NCBI RefSeq assembly: GCF_015291885.1
Contig: NZ_CP036186.1
Location: 4,044,001 to 4,108,000 of the forward strand
Length of the DNA: 64,000 bases
Source of the DNA: Stutzerimonas stutzeri
GTDB taxonomy: Bacteria; Pseudomonadota; Gammaproteobacteria; Pseudomonadales; Pseudomonadaceae
Direction of reading: 5' to 3'
Shown: positions 39,344 through 50,008 of the stretch, piece after piece
How the letters are laid out: each line of letters starts with the position of its first letter
Numbering within the stretch: position 1 is the first letter of the stretch
Made by a program: the position numbers and the translations under genes
Notes under the pieces: model-generated
Database searches by the model: none
Seen by the model: only the letters and a program-made list of their open reading frames with translations
Told to the model about the DNA's origin: nothing

Positions 39344-41317
39344 ATGGAGGCAAAAAAGCCCTCGTCCTCTCAAATCAACCCGCCGGTCTTTTACGGCTCG
39401 GCAGCTATCATTCTGGCGCTGGTGATCTACAGCGTTGCCTTCCAGAGCCACGCACAGACGCTGTTCGGCGACACGCAGGCCTGGATCATCGCCAACGTCA
39501 GCTGGCTGTATATCCTCGCCGTCGCACTGATCCTGCTGATGGTGGTGCTACTGGCGTTCAGTCGTTATGGCGACATCAAGCTCGGTCCCGACCACAGCGA
39601 GCCGGATTACAGTGCGCTGACCTGGTTCGCCATGCTGTTTTCCGCCGGCATGGGCATCGGCCTGATGTTCTTCGGCGTTGCCGAGCCGGTGATGCACTTT
39701 CTCTCGCCACCAACCGGTGAAGGCGGCACCACGCTGGCCGCGCGCGAGGCGATGAAGATCACCTTCTTCCACTGGGGCCTGCATGCCTGGTCGATCTACG
39801 CCATCGTGGCCATGATCCTGGCTTATTTCGCTTACCGTCACGGCCTGCCGCTCACCCTGCGTTCGGCGCTCTACCCGCTGATCGGCGAGCGCATCTACGG
39901 GCCCATCGGCCACGCCGTCGACATCTTCGCCATCATCGGCACGGTACTGGGTGTCGCCACGTCACTGGGGCTTGGCGTTACCCAGATCAACACCGGACTG
40001 AACCACCTTTATGGGCTGCCGGTTTCGGTGCCGGTGCAGATCGGCCTGATCATGGCCACCACACTGCTGGCCACGATTTCCGTGGTCACCGGCCTGGACA
40101 AGGGCGTGCGCCGGCTATCCGAGCTGAACCTGACGCTGGCAGCGCTGCTGATGCTGATGGTGCTCGTGGCTGGGCCGACGGTGTTCATTCTGCAGACCTT
40201 TGTGCAGAACACTGGCGGCTACCTGTCGGATATCGTCGACAAGACCTTCAACCTCTACGCCTACGAGCCGAACGACTGGATCGGCGGCTGGACGCTGTTC
40301 TACTGGGGCTGGTGGCTGGCCTGGTCGCCCTTCGTCGGGCTGTTCATCGCGCGCATTTCGCGTGGCCGGACGATCCGTGAGTTCGTCACCGGCGTGCTGC
40401 TGGTGCCTACCGCGTTCACCCTGATGTGGATGACAGTGTTCGGTGACACGGCCATCCATATGATCCTCTGGGAGCACGTGACCAGCCTTGGCGAAGCCAT
40501 CGAGCAGGACAGCTCGCTAGCCCTGTTCGCCTTCCTCGAACACTTTCCCTTCTCGGCGTTTATTTCGCTGATCGCCATCATCATGGTCGTGGTGTTCTTC
40601 GTCACGTCGGCGGACTCCGGCGCGCTGGTGGTGGATATGCTCGCCTCGGGTGGGCGACAGGGCACGCCGGTGTGGCAGCGGATCTTCTGGGCCGTTTCCA
40701 TGGGCGGCGTGGCCATCGCTCTACTACTCGCAGACGGCCTGACGGCCCTGCAGACGGCGACGATTGCCAGCGCCCTGCCCTTCACCATCGCCCTGCTCTG
40801 CTCGATGTGGGGCCTGCTCAAGGCATTGCGCCTGGACGCCACCAAGCAGGGATTACGCTACCAGGCCCTGAGCACCTCGCCCAACGCACCACGCAGCCCG
40901 GGCGGTTGGCAGCGCCGCTTGCGCACCCTGATGCTGTTCCCGCGACGCGCCCATGTAGTGCGCTTCATCTCCGAAGTGGTGCACCCGGCCTGCGAGGCAA
41001 TCGCCGAGGAGATGCGCAAGCAGGGCTACGTCGTTGAAATCAGTGAGGGCGAGGATCGCCGCCAGCGTTTCGAGATCATCCACGACGGCGAGCCGGACTT
41101 CATTTACGAGGTACGTCCACGCGCCTATGCGATGCCGAGCTTCGTGGCCAGCAGCGAGGATGACGAACGCGAGGAGCGCAAGTACTTCCGCGCCGAAGTC
41201 CACCTCAAGGAAGGCGGCCAGGATTACGACGTAATGGGCTGGAGCCGTGAAGATGTGATCAGCGACATTCTCGGCCAGTACGAGAAACACATGCACTTCC
41301 TGCATATGGTCCGCTAA
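39344..41317 (+). CDS. betT: BCCT family choline/betaine transporter BetT
   Basis: This 657-residue sodium- or proton-coupled transporter has 12 membrane helices, the BCCT signature ending in WTLFYWGWWLAWSPFVGLFIARISRGR, and the GMGIGLMFFGVAEP sodium-site segment. The cytosolic C-terminal domain of about 150 residues (REDVISDILGQYEKHMHFL near the end) is characteristic of BetT and BetT2 osmosensing. Choline uptake is the likely function. The ATG at 39344 follows a GAAGGAG ribosome site. It is convergent with the GGDEF-EAL gene. Confidence 0.93.
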   Translation: MEAKKPSSSQINPPVFYGSAAIILALVIYSVAFQSHAQTLFGDTQAWIIANVSWLYILAVALILLMVVLLAFSRYGDIKLGPDHSEPDYSALTWFAMLFSAGMGIGLMFFGVAEPVMHFLSPPTGEGGTTLAAREAMKITFFHWGLHAWSIYAIVAMILAYFAYRHGLPLTLRSALYPLIGERIYGPIGHAVDIFAIIGTVLGVATSLGLGVTQINTGLNHLYGLPVSVPVQIGLIMATTLLATISVVTGLDKGVRRLSELNLTLAALLMLMVLVAGPTVFILQTFVQNTGGYLSDIVDKTFNLYAYEPNDWIGGWTLFYWGWWLAWSPFVGLFIARISRGRTIREFVTGVLLVPTAFTLMWMTVFGDTAIHMILWEHVTSLGEAIEQDSSLALFAFLEHFPFSAFISLIAIIMVVVFFVTSADSGALVVDMLASGGRQGTPVWQRIFWAVSMGGVAIALLLADGLTALQTATIASALPFTIALLCSMWGLLKALRLDATKQGLRYQALSTSPNAPRSPGGWQRRLRTLMLFPRRAHVVRFISEVVHPACEAIAEEMRKQGYVVEISEGEDRRQRFEIIHDGEPDFIYEVRPRAYAMPSFVASSEDDEREERKYFRAEVHLKEGGQDYDVMGWSREDVISDILGQYEKHMHFLHMVR

Positions 41318-41332
41318 ACGGCTCGATGTCAC

Positions 41333-41367
41333 CCTGCTGATTCGCCGCGTGAGGCGACTTCAGCAGG
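41333..41367. terminator. Two-part inverted repeat between betT and the GGDEF-EAL gene
   Basis: Outer 8-bp arms (CCTGCTGA 41333-41340 and TCAGCAGG 41360-41367) enclose inner 5-bp arms TCGCC/GGCGA. The right outer arm overlaps the stop codon of the leftward gene. It probably acts as a shared terminator, though T-tracts are absent. Confidence 0.5.
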
Positions 41368-42988
41368 CTCTGGCGCGCTCGGCTCGCATGAAGTCGATCA
41401 ACTCGGGCAACGGCAGCGGCTGGCTGATGAGAAACCCCTGAACCTGCTGCGCACCAAACTGGCGCAACAGCTCCAACTGCTCGGCGACCTCAACCCCCTC
41501 GGCGACCACTTCCAGATCGAGGTTATGTGCCAGGCCGATCATTGCTTGCACCAACTGCAGCTTTTCAGGGCGAGCGGTCATGCCGGCGACAAAGCTCTTA
41601 TCGATCTTCAGGAGAGTAATCGGCAGGCTGGATAGATGGACGAACGAGGAGAAACCAGTGCCGAAATCGTCTAGCGAGAAGCGCACGCCCAGCTGACCGA
41701 GAGCGTGCATGGCTGTCTGCACTTGCTCGCTACGGCGCATCACGGCGGTTTCGGTGAGTTCGAATTCCAGCCAGTGCGGATCGATGCCGCGCTCGTCGAT
41801 CAGTCGATTTAGCGTCGGCAGCAATTGGCTGTCCTGGAACTGGCGAAAGGACAGATTGATCGCCATGTGCAATGAATCCGCACCGCCATCCTGCAGGCTT
41901 TGCAGATCACGCAGCGCTCGGGCGATTACCCAGTAGCCGAGCGGCACGATCAGGCCGCTCTCCTCGGCCATGGGTATGAAAGCGTCCGGGGCCAGCAGGC
42001 CTCTTTCAGGATGCAGCCAGCGCACCAGCGCCTCGAGCCCGACGATGCGCCCGCTCTTCAGGCACAGGCGGGGCTGGTAATGCAGCTCCAGCTCACCGCG
42101 ACGCAGTGCGCGACGCAACTCACCTTCCTGATCCGCCAGGCTGCGGGCGCTACGGTTGGCCTGCTCGTCGTAGTAACTCCAAGTGCAACCCTGGCTCGCC
42201 TTGGCCTGGCGCATGGCGATCTGCGCATGCCAAAGCAGCGGGTCGGCGCCAATACCGCTGCAGGCCCTCGCCAAGCCCAGGCTGCAACCGAGCATCAGGC
42301 TTTCACCTTCGACCCAATAGGGTTCGGCCAAGGCCTCGACGAGCCGATCGGCAACCGCCCCCGCGCGCCCCGGCTCGTCGCGGGTATCGAGCAGCAAGGC
42401 AAACTCGTCGCCGCCCAACCGCGCCAGCATGTCGCCAACCTCCAGCTGCGCCTTCAGCCGCGCCACCACCTGCAGGATCAGCCGGTCTCCAGCCTGATGG
42501 CCGAGGGCATCGTTGACGTGACGGAAGTTGTCCAGATCCAGGTAGCCTAATACCAGTCCCTGCCCGTGGTGCTCGACCAGAGCATCGAGCAGCAGTGTCT
42601 GGAAGCCCTGACGGTTGACGATGCCGGTGTGCGGGTCCTGCTCGGCGAGCCGTTGCAAGGTGCCCTGCAGGTTGCAGCGTTCGCGCACGTAGCGCAGACA
42701 GCGCCGCAGCACTTCGGCGTTCAGCTGATCGGCCACCAGCCAGTCGACCGCACCTTCCGGAGTGTCCGGTGGTTCCTCGTCGAGCAGCAGGATCAGCGGC
42801 CAGGGACAGAGCCCAGTAGCGGGACGACACTGTGGTGTAGCCAATAGCAGGCAGGGGGCGTCGAGGTACTCGCCGGCCATATCCCAATCCGCCGCGACGA
42901 TCAGCCGCTCGGGACTGGCCGAGCTCTGCAGACAGGCACGCAGCCGCTCGGCCCAACCGGGTCGGTCAGCCAACAGCAACAACGGCAT
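41360..42988 (-). CDS. Cyclic-di-GMP enzyme with degenerate receiver, GGDEF and EAL domains
   Basis: This 542-residue cytosolic protein has an N-terminal receiver-like region (about 1-110) lacking obvious phospho-acceptor motifs, a GGDEF domain (about 120-280) with intact RLGGDEFALLL, and an EAL domain with EALVRW, ELTETAV, DDFGTGFSS, KIDKSF and EGVE motifs intact. The RxxD inhibitory site has Glu for Arg (EVGD), so feedback inhibition is probably lost. The EAL part should hydrolyse c-di-GMP. Position beside rep matches PA5295 (ProE) of P. aeruginosa, as I recall. The ATG at 42988 was chosen; no strong ribosome site, and a longer TTG start is possible. Confidence 0.88.
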   Translation of the reverse strand: MPLLLLADRPGWAERLRACLQSSASPERLIVAADWDMAGEYLDAPCLLLATPQCRPATGLCPWPLILLLDEEPPDTPEGAVDWLVADQLNAEVLRRCLRYVRERCNLQGTLQRLAEQDPHTGIVNRQGFQTLLLDALVEHHGQGLVLGYLDLDNFRHVNDALGHQAGDRLILQVVARLKAQLEVGDMLARLGGDEFALLLDTRDEPGRAGAVADRLVEALAEPYWVEGESLMLGCSLGLARACSGIGADPLLWHAQIAMRQAKASQGCTWSYYDEQANRSARSLADQEGELRRALRRGELELHYQPRLCLKSGRIVGLEALVRWLHPERGLLAPDAFIPMAEESGLIVPLGYWVIARALRDLQSLQDGGADSLHMAINLSFRQFQDSQLLPTLNRLIDERGIDPHWLEFELTETAVMRRSEQVQTAMHALGQLGVRFSLDDFGTGFSSFVHLSSLPITLLKIDKSFVAGMTARPEKLQLVQAMIGLAHNLDLEVVAEGVEVAEQLELLRQFGAQQVQGFLISQPLPLPELIDFMRAERARAC

Positions 42989-43231
42989 GGATTGGACGGG
43001 CGCTGGCAAGCGGCCTCCGGACTCGAAAAGTTTGAAGACGGGCGTAGCTACCCGATTTTCAGCACAGTCCCTTGCAAACGCCCTGCCTCCTGCCGCGCAC
43101 AAGACTAATCCATTATTTCGTTCAGCCAAGCCCCATGCGCGACGACCGGCGTTTTATTGCGTGCGCGACCGAGCAGCATCGGCACATCAGCCTGTTAAAC
43201 TCCCGCCCCCGCTTCGAATGACCTGAACTCC

Positions 43232-45241
43232 ATGTCCCGACTCAACCCTCGGCAGCAGGAAGCCGTGAATTACGTCGGCGGCCCACTTCTGGTGCTCGCC
43301 GGTGCCGGCTCCGGCAAGACCAGCGTGATCACCCGCAAGATCGCCTACCTGGTGCAGCATTGCGGCATCCAGGCCCGCCACATCGTCGCCATGACCTTCA
43401 CCAACAAGGCCGCGCGCGAGATGAAGGAGCGCGTCGGCAGCCTGCTCAAGGGCGCCGAGGCGCGCGGCCTGACCGTGTCCACCTTCCACAACCTGGGCAT
43501 GAACATCATCCGCAAGGAATACGCGCGGATGGGCTACAAGCCCGGTTTCTCGATCTTCGATGACGGTGACATCAAGGCGCTGCTCACCGACATCATGCAG
43601 AAGGAATACTCCGGCGATGACGGTGCGGACGAGATCAAGAACTACATCGACAGCTGGAAGAACGACCTGATCCTGCCCGACGAGGCCCTGGCCAATGCGC
43701 GCAACCCCAAGGAGCAGACTGCCGCCATCGTCTACCTGCACTACCAGCGCACGCTCAAGGCGTACAACGCAGTGGACTTCAACGACCTGATCCTGCTGCC
43801 CGTGAAGCTCTTCCAAGAGCACGCCGACATTCTGGAAAAGTGGCAGAACCGCATCCGCTACCTGCTGGTCGACGAATACCAGGATACCAACGCCAGCCAG
43901 TACCTTCTGGTGAAGCTGCTGGTGGGAATGCGCAACCAGTTCACCGTGGTGGGCGACGACGACCAGTCGATCTACGCCTGGCGTGGCGCGCGTCCGGAAA
44001 ACCTGATGCTGCTGAAGGAAGACTATCCCTCGCTGAAAGTGGTGATGCTGGAGCAGAACTACCGTTCCACCAGCCGCATCCTCAAGTGCGCCAACATCCT
44101 TATCGCCAACAACCCCCATGTGTTCGAGAAGCAGCTGTGGTCGGAGATGGGCGTAGGCGATGAGATCCGCGTGATCCGCACGCGCAACGAGGACGCCGAG
44201 TGCGAGCGCGTTGCGCTGGAAATTCTCACCGAGCACCTACGCACCCAGCGCCCCTACAGCGACTTCGCCATCCTCTACCGCGGCAACTACCAAGCCAAGC
44301 TGATGGAGCTGAAGCTGCAGCACCACCAGATCCCCTATCGCCTGTCCGGTGGCACCAGCTTCTTCGCCCGCCAGGAGGTGAAGGACCTGATGAGCTACTT
44401 CCGCCTGCTGGTCAACCCGGACGACGACAACGCCTTCCTGCGGGTGATCAACGTGCCGCGCCGCGAAATCGGTTCGACCACCCTGGAAAAGCTCGGCAAC
44501 TATGCCAGCGAACGCGGCATCTCGATGTACGCCGCCGCCGATGAGATCGGCCTCGGCGCCCACCTGGACAGCCGTTACACCGACCGCCTGGCGCGCTTCA
44601 AGCGCTGGATGGATGGCGTGCGCGAACAGTGCGTGGTCAACGAGCCGATCGCCGCCATCCGCAGCATGGTGATGGACATCGACTACGAGAACTGGCTGCG
44701 CCAGAACGCCTCCAGCGACAAGGTGGCAGACGCGCGCATGGGCAATGTCTGGTTCCTCGTAGACGCGCTGAAAAGCACGCTGGACAAGGACGAAGACGGC
44801 GACATGACCATCGAGGACGCCATCGGCAAGCTGGTACTTCGCGACATGCTCGAGCGTCAGCAGGAAGAGGAAGAAGGTGCCGATGGCGTGCAGATGATGA
44901 CCATGCACGCGTCCAAGGGACTGGAATTCCCCTCGGTGTACATCATCGGCTTCGAGGAAGAGATTCTGCCCCACCGCTCCAGCATCGAAGCGGACACCAT
45001 CGAAGAAGAGCGGCGCCTGGCCTATGTGGGCATTACCCGCGCCAAGCGCAACCTGGCACTGACCTTCGCCGCCAAGCGCAAGCAATATGGCGAGGTGATC
45101 GACTGCACACCGAGCCGCTTCCTCGACGAACTGCCGCCGGAGGATCTGGTCTGGGAAGGTCAGGAAGATGCACCAGTGGAGGTCAAGGCCGCGCGCGGCA
45201 ACGACGCGCTGGCGGCGATGCGGGCGATGCTCAAGCGCTGA
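43232..45241 (+). CDS. rep: ATP-dependent DNA helicase Rep
   Basis: This 669-residue 3'-5' helicase of superfamily 1 removes protein blocks ahead of the replication fork. Walker A is GAGSGKTSVITRKIAYL (about 28-44), motif II LLVDEYQDTNASQY, motif III FTVVGDDDQSIYAWRGA, motif V MTMHASKGLEFPSVY and motif VI YVGITRAKRNLALTF. It starts MSRLNPRQQEAVNYV and is full length for Rep. It is the last core gene before the variable segment that begins with a REP-like repeat cluster at about 45269. Confidence 0.97.
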   Translation: MSRLNPRQQEAVNYVGGPLLVLAGAGSGKTSVITRKIAYLVQHCGIQARHIVAMTFTNKAAREMKERVGSLLKGAEARGLTVSTFHNLGMNIIRKEYARMGYKPGFSIFDDGDIKALLTDIMQKEYSGDDGADEIKNYIDSWKNDLILPDEALANARNPKEQTAAIVYLHYQRTLKAYNAVDFNDLILLPVKLFQEHADILEKWQNRIRYLLVDEYQDTNASQYLLVKLLVGMRNQFTVVGDDDQSIYAWRGARPENLMLLKEDYPSLKVVMLEQNYRSTSRILKCANILIANNPHVFEKQLWSEMGVGDEIRVIRTRNEDAECERVALEILTEHLRTQRPYSDFAILYRGNYQAKLMELKLQHHQIPYRLSGGTSFFARQEVKDLMSYFRLLVNPDDDNAFLRVINVPRREIGSTTLEKLGNYASERGISMYAAADEIGLGAHLDSRYTDRLARFKRWMDGVREQCVVNEPIAAIRSMVMDIDYENWLRQNASSDKVADARMGNVWFLVDALKSTLDKDEDGDMTIEDAIGKLVLRDMLERQQEEEEGADGVQMMTMHASKGLEFPSVYIIGFEEEILPHRSSIEADTIEEERRLAYVGITRAKRNLALTFAAKRKQYGEVIDCTPSRFLDELPPEDLVWEGQEDAPVEVKAARGNDALAAMRAMLKR

Positions 45242-45672
45242 GAACAGCCGCGGCAGGCGAAGCTACGGGGTGGACGCCCGAAGAGCTTCGCCCCGAGGGC
45301 GGGCCTCCCACGAAAGCGGCCTGTGCACACTGCCTGCTGGAGGCGCACCCCGGGGCCCGCCCCCACGCACAGACACTCTGTGCACATCGTTTCCCGTGGG
45401 AGGCGTGCCCTCGCGGCGATGCGAGTCGGGCCTCCCACGCAAAGAACCGTGCACATCACTCACTTGCTGGAGTGCGCCCCGAGGCCGCCACAACAGGCAA
45501 TCTGCTCCCCGTGGGAGGCGCGCCCTCGCGACGAATCAGGCCGAATAACGGCAAAAGTCCATAAGCCTGACATCGCCCTGCGCCTGAAGCGGGACCTTCG
45601 GCATGGATCGGTTTGTATCCCGTAACCCAACCGCGGCATGCTTTGCCGATCACGGTTTCTGAGAGGGATGCG
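45242..45672. other. Intergenic region between rep and trhA with repeat cluster
   Basis: This 431-base gap holds a REP-like inverted-repeat cluster at about 45269-45540 (listed separately) and then about 130 bases leading to the trhA start. No gene was recognised in it, although GC-rich frames are open on both strands. Confidence 0.7.
45269..45540. repeat. REP-like inverted-repeat cluster (BIME-type)
   Basis: The arms GTGGGAGGC and GCCTCCCAC recur: GCCTCCCAC at 45303-45311 and 45430-45438, GTGGGAGGC at 45396-45404 and 45511-45519. A complete stem unit spans 45396-45438. A degraded arm of similar type (TGCTGGAG) is at 45335 and 45465, and the spacer motif GTGCACATC is repeated at 45380 and 45449. 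This looks like about two tandem copies of a roughly 110-130 base bipartite element, similar in style to Pseudomonas REP elements mobilised by RAYT transposases. No RAYT gene is in the window. Confidence 0.82.
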
Positions 45673-46290
45673 ATGTATCACGGCGAACGTTTCAATGCCT
45701 GGACGCACCTGGTCGGTGCTGCGCTGGCGTGTCTCGGCGCGATCTGGCTGCTGGTGCTGGCGGCGCTCGACGGCACGCCGGTGAAGATCGTCAGCGTGGC
45801 GATCTACGGCCTGAGCCTTATCCTGCTCTACAGCATCTCGACGCTGTACCACAGCCTGCGCGGGCGGGCGAAGGTGGTCATGCGCAAGCTCGATCACCTG
45901 TCGATCTACCTCTTGATCGCCGGCAGCTACACGCCGTTCTGCCTGGTCACCCTGGCCGGCGCCTGGGGCTGGACGCTGTTCGGCATCGTCTGGGGCCTCG
46001 CGGTGATCGGCATGCTGCAGGAGATCAAGCCGCGCTCCGAGGCGCGGGTACTGTCACTGGTGATCTATGCGGTGATGGGCTGGATCGTGCTGGTGGCGGT
46101 CAAGCCGCTGTTCGCCGCCCTCGGTGGCGCCGGTTTCAGCTGGTTGCTGGCCGGCGGCATCTGCTACACGGTGGGCATCGTGTTCTTCGTCTTCGACGAG
46201 CGTTTCCGCCACTGGCACGGCATCTGGCACATCTTCGTGATGGTCGGCAGCCTGCTGCACTTCATCGCGATTCTGTTCTACGTGATCTGA
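45673..46290 (+). CDS. trhA: PAQR/hemolysin-III family membrane homeostasis protein TrhA
   Basis: This 205-residue integral membrane protein has seven hydrophobic segments and the PAQR/HlyIII residues: ER-FNAWTHLVGA at the start, SISTLYHS, the RKLDHLSIYLLIAGSYTPF segment and the C-terminal HWHGIWHIFVMVGSLLHF with metal-binding histidines. E. coli TrhA (YqfA) tunes fatty-acid and membrane-fluidity homeostasis; the hemolysin name is historical. The ATG at 45673 gives the family start. It converges on the IclR gene, with stops one base apart. Confidence 0.9.
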   Translation: MYHGERFNAWTHLVGAALACLGAIWLLVLAALDGTPVKIVSVAIYGLSLILLYSISTLYHSLRGRAKVVMRKLDHLSIYLLIAGSYTPFCLVTLAGAWGWTLFGIVWGLAVIGMLQEIKPRSEARVLSLVIYAVMGWIVLVAVKPLFAALGGAGFSWLLAGGICYTVGIVFFVFDERFRHWHGIWHIFVMVGSLLHFIAILFYVI

Positions 46291-46291
46291 C

Positions 46292-47080
46292 TCAGCGCTG
46301 CTCATCCAGCGCCGCAGCGCTGCCGAGCACCGCTTCCAGCTCGCTCGCCGCCGCGCGCAGGCGCGGCACGAACTCCAGCAGCTGCGCCATTGAACAGCGG
46401 ATCACCGGCGCGTGGCTGAACAGGCAGGCCAGCAGCTCGCCGTCGGATGCTCGTACCGGCACAGCACAAGCGACCATGCCGTCGATGAACTCCTCGCAAT
46501 CGGTGCCCAGCTGCTCTTCCCGCACCCGCGCCAGGTCGTCGCGCAGCGCGCTGAAGTCGGTCAGGGTGTTGCGTGCCATGCGCTGCAGCGGCAGGCGCGG
46601 CAGCACCCGCTCCAGTTGGTCCGGCGGCAGCGAGGCCAGATAGAGCTTGCCGCTGGCGGTGCACCAGAGCGGCGTGTGGCTGCCGATGGGCAGGTTGATC
46701 TGCAGCGGCCAGTTGGTCTGCACCCGGTCGAAATAGAGCATGTCCAGCCCGTCCGGGATCGCCAGCCCGCAGGTCTCGCCGATGGCTTCGGAGAGCTGGC
46801 GCAGGATCGCCTGGCGCAACGCCTTGTGCCGGCTGCTGCGCAGGATGTTCAGCGCGGCGACGTGCAGGCGCTCGCCCGGCAGCAGCCCGCCGCGCAGACC
46901 GAACTGCAGGAAGCCTTCCTTTTCCAGCGTCTGCACCAGCCGGTGCGCGCTGGCCTTGGGGATGTCCAGCCGTTCGGCCAGGGCCGTCGGGCTGAGCGGC
47001 TCCTTCGCCGCCGCCACCGCCTCGATGATTTCCAGCACGCGGGTGATGGAGGAGCCTTTCTCGCGGGGAGTGCTGCGCAT
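46292..47080 (-). CDS. IclR family transcriptional regulator
   Basis: This 262-residue regulator has an N-terminal winged helix (about 8-70, with LSPTALAERLDIPKASAHRL as the recognition region) and a C-terminal IclR effector domain (about 85-255) with GLAIPDGLDMLYFDRV and LWCTASGKLYLASLP. It is encoded 91 bases downstream of, and on the same strand as, the MmsA-type and Fe-alcohol dehydrogenase genes. It probably controls them in response to a pathway metabolite. Start MRSTPREKGSS was chosen; an upstream extension of 22 residues is unconserved. Confidence 0.88.
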   Translation of the reverse strand: MRSTPREKGSSITRVLEIIEAVAAAKEPLSPTALAERLDIPKASAHRLVQTLEKEGFLQFGLRGGLLPGERLHVAALNILRSSRHKALRQAILRQLSEAIGETCGLAIPDGLDMLYFDRVQTNWPLQINLPIGSHTPLWCTASGKLYLASLPPDQLERVLPRLPLQRMARNTLTDFSALRDDLARVREEQLGTDCEEFIDGMVACAVPVRASDGELLACLFSHAPVIRCSMAQLLEFVPRLRAAASELEAVLGSAAALDEQR

Positions 47081-47171
47081 CGTCTGCCTTGTCGTTCGAT
47101 GAAGATGGACGCCCCGCAGGGCGCCCGGAAGTGTAGCGACCGGCACCGTCAGTGCAACGGTGCCGCCCGGG

Positions 47172-48674
<1,503 letters not shown>

Positions 48675-48678
48675 GGCT

Positions 48679-49845
48679 TCACTCCTGGTTCCAGACGGTT
48701 TCGTAGAGGTCGATGATTTCCGCTTCCGTGGGCACGCGCGGGTTGTTGCCCGGCGAGCCGGAGGCCAGCGCCTGACGCGCCATGGTCGCGCGCAGCTCGA
48801 AGAAGCGTTCGCGGGTGATGCCGAACTGTTCCGGGCTCGGCACTTTCAGCTCCTGATTGATTGCGCGCAGTTCGGCGAGCAGCTTGTCGTTCGCCACCTT
48901 GACGCTGTCGGTCTGCGCGGCGACGCCCATCGCCCGCGCGCAATCGGCGTAGCGCTCCGGCGCGGCGGGAATAGAGAAGGCGGTGATCGCCGGCAGCAGC
49001 ATGGCGTTGGACAACCCATGCGGCACATGGAAGAAGGCGCCGATCGGCCGGCTCATGCCATGCACCAGCGCCACCGAGGCGTTGGAGAAGGCGATCCCGG
49101 CCAGGGTCGCGCCGAGCATCATCGCCTCGCGGGCGGCACGGTTGCCCGGCTCATTGAAGACCGCGCGCAGGTTCGGCGCCAGCAGATGCATGGCTTCAAG
49201 CGCCTGGGCATCACTGTAGAGGCTGGCCTTGCGGCTGACATAGGCCTCGATCGCGTGGGTCAAGGCGTCGATACCGGTATCGGCGGTGACCCGCGGCGGC
49301 AGCGAGAGGGTCAGCTCGTAGTCGATCAGCGCGGCGATGGGCATGAAGCCGAGGCCCGCGCAGAGCATTTTCTCGTCGCTGGTCTCGTCGGTGATGATGG
49401 TGAAGCGCGTCGCCTCCGAGCCGGTGCCGGCGGTGGTGGGGATGGCGATCAGCGGCAGGCCGGCTTCGCGGACATCGCGTGGGAAGCGGTAGTCGCGCAT
49501 CTCGCCGCCGAACTTGCCGAGGATGCCGATGGCCTTGGCCGAATCGATCGGACTGCCGCCGCCGAGGGCGACGATGGAATCGAAATCGCCCTGGCGGACC
49601 ATTTCCACGCCCGCTCGAATCGAAGCAGCGGTCGGTTCGGGCAGGGTATCGGCGAAGCACTGGCTGGCGATGCCGGCCTCTTCCAGCTGGCCGGCGATGC
49701 GTGCGACATAGCCGAGGTCGACCATCATGCGGTCGGTGACAATCAGCGGGCGATTGCAGCCCAGCTCCTGCAGCACGCGGGCGAGTTGCCCGCTGGCGCC
49801 GGCACCGACTTCCATCAGGCGCGGCAGGACGATGCGATGACTCAT
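48679..49845 (-). CDS. Iron-containing alcohol dehydrogenase
   Basis: This 388-residue NAD-dependent dehydrogenase of the group III (Fe-ADH) family has the NAD loop GGGSPIDSAKAIG (about residues 95-107) and the metal ligand region DALTHAIEAYVS and HGMSRPIGAFFHVPHGLSNA with three His. Its closest general relatives oxidise ethanol, 1,3-propanediol or hydroxy acids; the substrate here is unknown. It is first in a leftward operon with mmsA 4 bases downstream. The region upstream carries two perfect palindromes at 49896-49912 and 49961-49977, likely the IclR operators. Confidence 0.88.
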   Translation of the reverse strand: MSHRIVLPRLMEVGAGASGQLARVLQELGCNRPLIVTDRMMVDLGYVARIAGQLEEAGIASQCFADTLPEPTAASIRAGVEMVRQGDFDSIVALGGGSPIDSAKAIGILGKFGGEMRDYRFPRDVREAGLPLIAIPTTAGTGSEATRFTIITDETSDEKMLCAGLGFMPIAALIDYELTLSLPPRVTADTGIDALTHAIEAYVSRKASLYSDAQALEAMHLLAPNLRAVFNEPGNRAAREAMMLGATLAGIAFSNASVALVHGMSRPIGAFFHVPHGLSNAMLLPAITAFSIPAAPERYADCARAMGVAAQTDSVKVANDKLLAELRAINQELKVPSPEQFGITRERFFELRATMARQALASGSPGNNPRVPTEAEIIDLYETVWNQE

Positions 49846-49895
49846 GAGCACTCTCCGAAAATGGACTGCCTGGGCGAGCTGGCAGCTTCTTATTT

Positions 49896-49912
49896 TGAGA
49901 CTGAATGTCTCA
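49896..49912. promoter_or_regulatory. Palindromic operator candidate 1 upstream of the Fe-ADH gene
   Basis: TGAGAC and GTCTCA arms (6 bp) are separated by 5 bases. The site lies 51-67 bases upstream of the Fe-ADH ATG at 49845. It matches the second site at 49961-49977 in arm sequence and spacing, and is a likely binding site for the linked IclR protein. Confidence 0.6.
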
Positions 49913-49960
49913 CTATGCACTGGAGAGTAGGTAGAGCAGGCAGCCGTCGTCAACCCGAAA

Positions 49961-49977
49961 CGAGACCATTCGTCTCA
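49961..49977. promoter_or_regulatory. Palindromic operator candidate 2 upstream of the Fe-ADH gene
   Basis: CGAGAC and GTCTCA arms, with one outer mismatch against perfect symmetry, flank a 5-base spacer. The centre is 65 bases from that of site 1, about six helical turns, so both sites lie on the same face of the DNA. Confidence 0.55.
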
Positions 49978-50008
49978 GGGTCAGGGATGTGCTTATTGGA
50001 AAACAGGA

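Noticed and set aside
45242..45672. Repeat cluster considered as a CRISPR array.
   Set aside because: Repeats are inverted, imperfect, of unequal spacing and only about two units, without uniform spacers or cas genes.
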